From: Mycoplasma sp. Mirounga ES2805-ORL
GTDB lineage: Bacteria > Bacillota_I > Bacilli_A > Mycoplasmatales > Metamycoplasmataceae
DNA length: 64,000 nucleotides
Assembly: GCF_017084445.1 (NCBI RefSeq)
Contig: NZ_CP070947.1
Coordinates: 124,001-188,000, forward strand
Direction of reading: 5' to 3'
Below, one piece after another: positions 57,909 to 64,000 of the stretch. Under the pieces are notes generated by a model, which saw only the letters and a program-made list of their open reading frames with translations, was not told the origin of the DNA and did not search any database. How positions within the stretch are numbered: position 1 is the first letter of the stretch; each line of letters opens with the position of its first letter. The position numbers were made by a program, and so were the translations under genes.

Positions 57909-58222
57909 ATTTTTATTAAAACACTTGTTTCACCAAAATATATAATATTTTACAAGTTGTTTTCTCCTTTTTTCTCCCTCAATGTTATCTTATGTTTAAT
58001 TTTGTAATTGTGTATTTTTAAAACTTATTAATAAAATTTATTTTACTTATATTAAATTAATAAAATATCAACAAAATTATACCATATCGGGTAATTTATA
58101 TTTAACAGAAAAAAATTGTATTGAATTTATATTTTTTTACTAGCAAAAATATTTATTTTTTCCATTTTTTTCAGATAAAAATAACTTTTAGATATATATT
58201 TTTGAAAGGAAAATTAATTATT
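57909..58222. promoter_or_regulatory. Divergent promoter region, tail-anchored protein and recA
   Basis: This 314-base AT-rich region has no gene. At its left end ACTTGT (57923-57928) and ACAAGT (57952-57957) frame nested AAAATAT/ATATTTT arms at 57935-57951, where the minus-strand -10 box should lie. On the right a GAAAGGA ribosome site (58204-58210) precedes recA. No SOS-like operator is visible. Confidence 0.4.
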
Positions 58223-59206
58223 ATGAAAAAAAATGAACAAAATCTAATACAAAAAACATTAAATGAAATTACTACAAAATTTGGCAAAGAAGCGATAATG
58301 CTTTTAGAAGAAAAAAGTATAGATCCTAATTTAGAGGTAATTCCAACTGGATCTTATCTACTTAATCAAGCATTAGGAATTGGAGGTTATCCAAAAGGCA
58401 GAATTATTGAAATATTTGGACCTGAAAGTAGTGGAAAAACAACTTTATGTCTTCACGCAATCGCTGAAGTTCAAAAAATAGGTGGAGTAGCTGCATTTAT
58501 AGATGCTGAACACGCTATTGACCCAGTTTATGCTAGAAATTTAGGAATTAATACAGATGATTTAATAATTAGCCAACCAGATTCTGGGGAACAGGCATTA
58601 GAAATAGTTGATATTTTAGCAAAGAGTGGTTCTATTGATCTTATTGTTGTAGACAGTGTAGCGGCATTAGTTCCTGAAGCTGAATTAAATGGTGAAATGC
58701 AAGACCAAACTATTGGAGCTCAAGCCAGATTAATGTCTAAAGCTTTAAGAAAAATTACTGGAAATTTAAATAAAAATAAGACAACTATTATTTTTGTTAA
58801 TCAAATTAGAGAAAAAATCGGGATAATGTTTGGAAACCCAGAAACAACTCCTGGAGGTAGAGCATTAAAATTTTATGCCTCGATAAGAATTGATGTTAGA
58901 AAAGCAGGAGCAATTGTTTCAGGAACAGATATAACTGGTAATGAAATAAAAATAAAAGTTGTTAAAAATAAATTAGCTATCCCGTATAAATCGATTAAAA
59001 CAGAAATTATTTTTAGTCAAGGAATCGATAATATTGGTGAATTAATTGATGTAGCACTGGAAAAAGGAATCATAACTAAAAAAGGATCTTGATTTTATTT
59101 TGAAAATAATAATATTGCACAAGGCAAAAAATCATTTAAAGATATTCTTAAAAATGATGACAGTATGAAAAATAAAATATATGAATTAGTTTTTGAAAAA
59201 AAATAA
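58223..59206 (+). CDS. recA: Recombinase RecA
   Basis: This 327-residue RecA drives homologous strand exchange and DNA repair. ATG 58223 is chosen because of the ribosome site 12 bases upstream. Motifs are [32 protein letters not shown], Walker [29 protein letters not shown], Walker [13 protein letters not shown], loop L1 near [21 protein letters not shown] and loop L2 ending [15 protein letters not shown]. The C-terminal tail is short (the E. coli protein has 352 residues), missing most of the acidic tail. It is convergent with the ribonucleotide reductase operon, the two sharing a terminator that overlaps its stop codon. Confidence 0.98.
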
Positions 59207-59234
59207 ACATAAATCATTACCGACTTATGTTTTG
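59205..59234. terminator. Bidirectional terminator between recA and nrdE
   Basis: AAACATAA (59205-59212) pairs perfectly with TTATGTTT (59225-59232). Read on the minus strand it runs into a T-rich stretch inside the recA 3' end; on the plus strand T follows. The left arm overlaps the recA stop codon. Confidence 0.7.
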
Positions 59235-59244
59235 ATTTGAATTT

Positions 59245-61407
59245 TTAAAGAACGCATGATTTACATTCATGGTTTTCACTGCCCTCTAAAACGTCTTGTC
59301 TTACTCTTACGTAATAAATAGATGAGCATTTCTTTTTGAACGCGTAAATATAAGCTTTATTTAATTCTCTAGTTGTTGTATTGTCCTTAAAGAATAAAGT
59401 AAGTGATATAGCTTGGTCAATATGTTTTTGTGCTTCACTTACTATATCGATAATAGGGTAAGGTCCAACTTCATATGCACCATCTAGGTAATATTCTCTA
59501 TTTTCCTTGTTAATTTTATATGCAGGAACATAAAGACGTCCCACTTTGCCTTCCTTACGTACTTCAACATCACTTACAACAGGTTGTAAACTAGGAGTGC
59601 AACTTGATAAGTAACTAATTGAACCGGTTGGTGCAATAGCCATTAAATGACTATTTGCTAAACCTGTTTTTTGAATTTCATTGGATAAATCAATTCAATC
59701 TTTTCTACTTGGTATAGTTACATTATGTTCTCTGAATAGTTCTTTAACTCTACTTGTTTTTGGTTGATATTCATTTTCGTTAACTTTTGTGTATTTTTCA
59801 AAATATTCACCATTAGCAAATTTAGTTTTTTCAAAACCACTAAATTTTCCAAATCCTTCTTTTGCTAGATTATTCGATGCTTTGAAAGCGTGATATGCAA
59901 ATGTATAAAAGAAAATATTGGTAAAATCTACAGCTTCTGGAGAAGCATATTTAATTTTATTTATGGCAAGAAAACCATGTAGATTCATTGCACCTAGTCC
60001 AATAGCTCTATTTTTTCTATTACCATTTTCAATAGATGGCGCGGATGAAATATCGGTGTTATTAGCTATATGATTCAAGGCCCAAATAGCACTATAAATC
60101 GATTGGCCAAAATCTGATCCAGCTTTCATTAATTTATCTATATTCATAGATCCTAAATTACATGCGACATCTTCACCTTTTTTAATAAAAGATAAGTCAG
60201 TTGAAAATTCGCTAGGTGTATTTGGTTGGGCAATTTCTGAACATAAATTGGACATTACTATTCTATTTGGGTGAGCATTTCTATTGTTTACTGTATCATC
60301 AAATAATAAATATGGATATCCAGATTCAAAATGAAGTTCAGCAATTTTTTGGAAAAATGCACGCGCATTTATAAAAGTTTTTTTGATTTTAGGATTATTT
60401 ACCATATTGTAATATTCTTTTGTTATAGAAATATCGCTCATCGCTTTTCCGTAGACTTTCATAATATCATATGGAGAAAATAAAGCCATGTCTTCATTAT
60501 TTTTAGCTAATTCAAAAGTTATATCTGGTATAACGATACCTAACGACAATGATTTAATTCTAATTTTTTCATCAGCATTTTCTTTTTTTGTATCAAGATA
60601 TGTCAAAATATCTGGATGGTGAGCGGATAAATAAACAGCTCCAGCGCCTTGTCTTTGACCTAATTGATTTGCATATGAAAATGAATCCTCAAGTATTTTT
60701 ATAACAGGAACAACACCTGTTGCTTGACCTTGAATATTTTTAATGGGAGCGCCCATCTCTCTTAGATTTGTTAAACATAAAGCAACTCCTCCACCTCTTT
60801 TTGATAATTGCAATGACGTCGACACACCGCGAGCTATAGATTCCATATTATCTTCAACTCTTAATAAATAACAGGAAATATATTCACCCCTTTGCTTTTT
60901 ACCTGCATTTAAAAATGTTGGGGTAGCAGGTTGATAGCGACCTTCCATTATTTCTTTCAGAACATCTTTTGCATGTTTGAATGAACCATTTCCTACAAAT
61001 AATGAATTCATAATAGCTCTATCTTCATATCTTTCAAGATATTCTGTATCATCATTTGATTTTAAACAATAAGAACTATAAAACTTTAGAGCTCCCATAA
61101 ATGAAGGGAATTTAAAATTATATGAGTAAGCAAAATTAGTAAGTTTCTCTAATTCGCTTAATTTGTATTTCATAACTATTCCCTCATCGTAATAGTTATT
61201 TTTGATTAGAAAATCGAATCTTTCTTTAACATTTGCAAAAACTTTTGTATTAGGTAATACATGTTGTTCCATATATACTTCAACAGCTTTTGTATCGTAT
61301 GAATAATCACCTGTTATATGTGAAAATAATTTTGTTTGAGCATTTAATGCAATATATTCATCATTTTCGCCAAGGGAATTTAATTTTTTATTTTTTATTT
61401 TGTCCAT
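59245..61407 (-). CDS. nrdE: Class Ib-type ribonucleotide reductase, large subunit
   Basis: This 720-residue R1 subunit reduces ribonucleoside diphosphates to deoxyribonucleotides. PATPTFLNAGKKQRGEYISCYLL supplies the first redox Cys, SLQLSKRGGGVALCLTNLREMG follows, VMSNLCSEI holds the radical (thiyl) Cys of the NLCSEI motif, and NLGSMNIDKL and MAIAPTGSISYLSSCTPSLQP follow. The C-terminal CKSCVL carries the Cys pair that passes electrons from the reductant. Length is standard for NrdE and there is no N-terminal ATP cone. Transcription runs nrdF-nrdI-nrdE. The partner NrdF here is the unusual metal-ligand-less form, so the radical reaching the NLCSEI Cys would come from a modified Tyr. Confidence 0.97.
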
Positions 61408-61413
61408 AATTTA

Positions 61414-61872
61414 CTAATTCTTACTTCAAAATTTTCTCAAAATTTTATTAACATTTTCAACATCGGCTGCTGTGCCTAATAACTCATATTGATACAAAAG
61501 TGGTACATTTAATTTTTTACTAATAATTGGACCAGCTATTGCAAATGTTTCGGTGAAATTTGTGTTTCCGCTTGAAATTACTCCATAGCAGTGTTTTCTA
61601 TTATTTTCGTTATTTAAAAATTTGATAACTTGTTTTGGAACAGCTCCTGTTGTGTCATCTAATCCACCGCTATATGTTGGTGTGAAAAGGACATAATCTT
61701 CATTTACTAGTAATTCTTCATCTAGCTCTTTAGGAATTCTTTTAGCATTAACTCCAAGTTTTAAAATAAAGCGATGAGTATTATTTGAATTTGATGAAAA
61801 ATATACCGCTAGAATTTCACCATCAGGTTTTTTAATTTGATCTTTTTTGACTTTAATTACATCTTTATGCAT
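61414..61872 (-). CDS. nrdI: Flavodoxin-like NrdI
   Basis: This 152-residue flavoprotein is the reduced-FMN activator of class Ib and Ie NrdF. EILAVYFSSNSNNTHRFILKLG is the phosphate-binding loop, TPTYSGGLDDTTGAVPKQVIKFL is the FMN ring region, and VISSGNTNFTETFAIAGPIIS is the classic NrdI motif. The last four codons (Trp by UGA, Ser, Lys, Asn) extend it past the point where standard decoding would stop. AAGGAGAA is a good ribosome site. It lies between nrdF and nrdE, the usual arrangement. In class Ie systems NrdI is required to oxidise the tyrosine. Confidence 0.95.
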
Positions 61873-61984
61873 TTTATTCTCCTTAGTTTTATTAATTTAT
61901 TTTACGAATTAGACTATAGAAAAGACATATAAATAAATAAATATGCTTTAATTTGTCTATTTTTTATTTTAACTATTTCATATA

Positions 61985-63007
61985 CTAAAATTCTCAGTCT
62001 TCATCTTCAGTTTCTTCACTAACACCCATCACATATGAAGATCCATTTCCGGAAAAGAAATCATGATTTTCATCCGCTCTTGCAGATAGTTGAGCAAAGA
62101 TTTCTGGTTGAATTCTAGTTTCTTCTTCAGTAAATGGTGAATCATATCCTAAATTTTGCAAGAATTTTCCGGCATTATAAATACTAAATCTTATTGCATC
62201 TTCAGCTAGATCAAACCCCTCATATAATTTTCTTAAGAATTTTTTTTCTGCATCAATTAATTGATACATAAGATCAAAAACAAATTTCTTCATTTCCACT
62301 TGTTTTGCTTTAGAAAGCTTTGCAATTTTCTTTTGATATTTATAGCCACTATAGTAATTATGAATTACTTTATCTCTTAAAATCAATCTTATGATATCTG
62401 ATGTGTTAGGTAACTTTTGTCTTGCTGATAAATAAAATGGTAAGTAAAAGCCACCATACAATAAGAAACCGGGCATAAGTGCTGCTGCAACTTTTGATTT
62501 AATTGGGTCCTCATTATGATAATAAGGAATTAAAATTTTTGCTCTTTCTTGTAATTCTTCATTTGAAATAACTCATTCATGAGCTTCTTCTATTTGATCA
62601 CTTGAACAAAGTGTTGAAAAAATTGTTCCATATGAACGAGCATGAACTCCCACCATAAATGCAAAGTTTGCATAAATAACTTGTTCGTGATCCGTTTGTG
62701 AATTAGGTATTTGAGCAATATCGCAAACAGTAGCTTGAATGGTATCTAGTAATGTGAGACCAGTAAATGTTCTAGTTATTAATTGTTGTCAGTTTTCATC
62801 TAAAGTATTTCATGAAGGAATGTCATTTGATACAGGAATTTTTTCAGGTAATCAAAAATTTTGTGTAATTCTATTCCATACCTCTAAATCTTTTTCATCG
62901 TCTATAACATTTCAATTTACTGCTCTTATTTTTCCTTTAAAGCCGTTTCGTTCATACTCAATAGGTGAAACTGATTGAGTATAATATTTATTTTGATTTT
63001 TAGCCAT
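61985..63007 (-). CDS. nrdF: Ribonucleotide reductase small subunit, VPK (class Ie, metal-free) variant
   Basis: This 340-residue ferritin-fold R2 subunit generates the radical for NrdE. FTGLTLLDTIQ keeps Asp88, AFMVGVHARSYGTIFSTL keeps His122 and the radical Tyr126, and ILRDKVIHNYY keeps His216. The three glutamates that normally complete the di-metal site are all gone: Glu to Val119 (AFMV instead of AFME), Glu to Pro179 (LMPGF where LESF is usual), and Glu to Lys213 (RDKVIH instead of RDEAVH). This Val-Pro-Lys set is the signature of class Ie R2 (first shown in Mesoplasma florum), which binds no metal and uses a DOPA radical at this Tyr. It is first in the nrdF-nrdI-nrdE operon. Confidence 0.95.
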
Positions 63008-63442
63008 ACACTCTCCTTAATTAATTTAATTTTCTAAAAACGTATTACTCATTTTAGCAACAAAAAATTAAAAAAAATTAAAAAAATATTAAATATTTTT
63101 GTTAACTTTTAAATATGAAAATCACTAATAAAAAAAATAATAAATTTAGTTATTAAAATATTTTTTTTAGTTAAAATACATTATCAATTTTTTAATTTTT
63201 CAAAACTTAAAAATGATGGTAATTCACACTTTTTTATAAAAAAAACAAAAACGCTTGAATTAAATAGAAAAAACTTTATTTTTATAATTTTTAAGTTTTA
63301 AAGCTATTTATCTTATTAATCTAAAAAAAAAATTGTTTATGAGATATCCACAATCAACTATGGTTCATATTTTTATTTTTTAAAAAATTAAAATATTTGA
63401 AAATCGTATGCCAATAAATATTTATAGATTTCTAAGTAATAA
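63008..63442. other. AT-rich divergent intergenic region
   Basis: About 435 bases contain no gene. The stretch includes long A and T runs and presumably the nrdF promoter on its left side. I looked for the NrdR-box consensus and did not see it. A single DnaA-box-like ATATCCACA occurs at 63344-63352 with one mismatch. No RNA gene is apparent. Confidence 0.5.
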
Positions 63443-63448
63443 TATAAT
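63443..63448 (+). promoter_or_regulatory. -10 box directly before the choline-kinase-like start
   Basis: An exact TATAAT ends 6 bases before ATG 63455 and no ribosome site lies between. Transcription would start at the ATG, implying a leaderless mRNA, as for the dUTPase gene. Confidence 0.5.
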
Positions 63449-63454
63449 TATTCC

Positions 63455-64000
63455 ATGAATAAACAATATTTAGATCTTATTAAAGCAAATCTTCCTAATA
63501 AAATTTATGACAATATTTCAAATGTCGAACTTTTTTATAAAGGATTTCACAATTATACGTTTAAAGCGCAATATAAAAAGAGAGATGTTCAACTACGTAT
63601 TCCATTAAATAAAGTGAACGTTAAGCATAATATCGAAAATATAATTTTGGAAAATTTCGCTTCAACTATCTACTATAAAAATGGAGTTCTTATTAGAAAA
63701 TGATTTGATGGTCAGACATTAGAAAAAGTTAGTATAAATGATCAAATTCAAACTAATATACTTAACAAAGTAAAGACTATTCATCAAATTCAAATAGATT
63801 TACCTGAACTTGACCTTTTTTATTATGGAAAAGGAACTAAAAAATATCAAAAATTAGTTAATAAATATTTAGACTCTTCAAAATATAAAACATCTCATCT
63901 AGATTTAAACCTAAAAAATATTTTGGTTAATGATAAAAATGAAGTTGAAATAATTGATTTTGAATGGTCGAGAAAGACACATCCTGGATTTGATGCACTT
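63455..64000 (+). CDS. Choline/ethanolamine kinase-like phosphotransferase, C-terminus cut by window
   Basis: The first 182 residues are visible; the gene runs off the right edge. The fold is the protein-kinase-like APH/choline kinase type: FYKGFHNYTFKAQYK is the nucleotide loop and ends in the ATP-site region, HLDLNLKNILVND is the Brenner catalytic motif (H-x-D-x-x-x-x-N), and EIIDFEW supplies the metal-binding Asp. The THPGFDAL ending resembles the PxxFDLA segment of LicA-type kinases. It likely phosphorylates choline or a related small alcohol or amino sugar taken from the host. Substrate is inferred from family resemblance only. Confidence 0.8.

Noticed and set aside
63344-63352. DnaA box suggesting a replication origin
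   Set aside because: It is a single copy with one mismatch in AT-rich sequence, with no dnaA, dnaN or box cluster nearby.
63008-63442. NrdR operator before nrdF
   Set aside because: No pair of sequences close to the NrdR consensus could be found by eye.

Overview
The window reads as a mollicute chromosome. It is very AT-rich, most Trp codons are UGA (so every long reading frame continues through TGA), lipoproteins are numerous, and biosynthesis genes are sparse. A complete arginine deiminase gene set (arcA, arcB, arcC, arcD) together with a BMP-type nucleoside transporter fits an arginine-fermenting Mycoplasma, most like the hominis group (Metamycoplasma). The species cannot be fixed by reading alone. 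I see no rRNA, tRNA, insertion sequence, phage or CRISPR array.

Layout. 1-3.4 kb: the end of an ABC permease gene (minus strand) and two His-rich lipoproteins. 3.5-9.3 kb: a PD-(D/E)XK nuclease overlapping a DUF2779 (UU173-like) protein, then deoC and the tRNA t6A genes tsaE-tsaB-tsaD. 9.4-17.5 kb: a coiled-coil tail-anchored protein, then the tightly packed housekeeping run glyS-dnaG-rpoD-Nif3-like, and a dUTPase. 17.5-25.3 kb: a lipoprotein whose promoter carries a (TA)17 tract, then a BMP lipoprotein facing its presumed two-permease/one-ATPase ABC operon; one permease and the ATPase carry unusual cytoplasmic additions. 25.6-32.3 kb: a UPF1-like helicase, then aspS and hisS on the minus strand. 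32.5-38.5 kb: a dimethylargininase followed by arcA-arcB-arcC-arcD. 38.7-46.2 kb: a lipoprotein, folD and valS (overlapping), and lon under a CIRCE element. 46.3-53.2 kb: a compact minus-strand operon trpS-thrS-membrane protein-upp-ECF S component-leuS. 53.4-57.9 kb: a 1131-residue membrane-anchored protein preceded by a paralogue of the 9.4-kb coiled-coil protein. 58.2-63.0 kb: recA facing nrdF-nrdI-nrdE. The window ends inside a choline-kinase-like gene.

How the genes work together. Arginine enters in exchange for ornithine (ArcD), is deiminated to citrulline (ArcA), cleaved to ornithine and carbamoyl phosphate (ArcB) and used to make ATP (ArcC). The dimethylargininase could add citrulline from methylated arginines. 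Nucleosides taken up by the BMP/ABC system, bases salvaged by Upp, and deoxyribose phosphate degraded by DeoC meet ribonucleotide reductase and dUTPase.

The most striking single observation is that the NrdF subunit has lost three carboxylate metal ligands, replaced by Val119, Pro179 and Lys213. This is the signature of the metal-free, DOPA-radical class Ie enzyme known from a few mollicutes.
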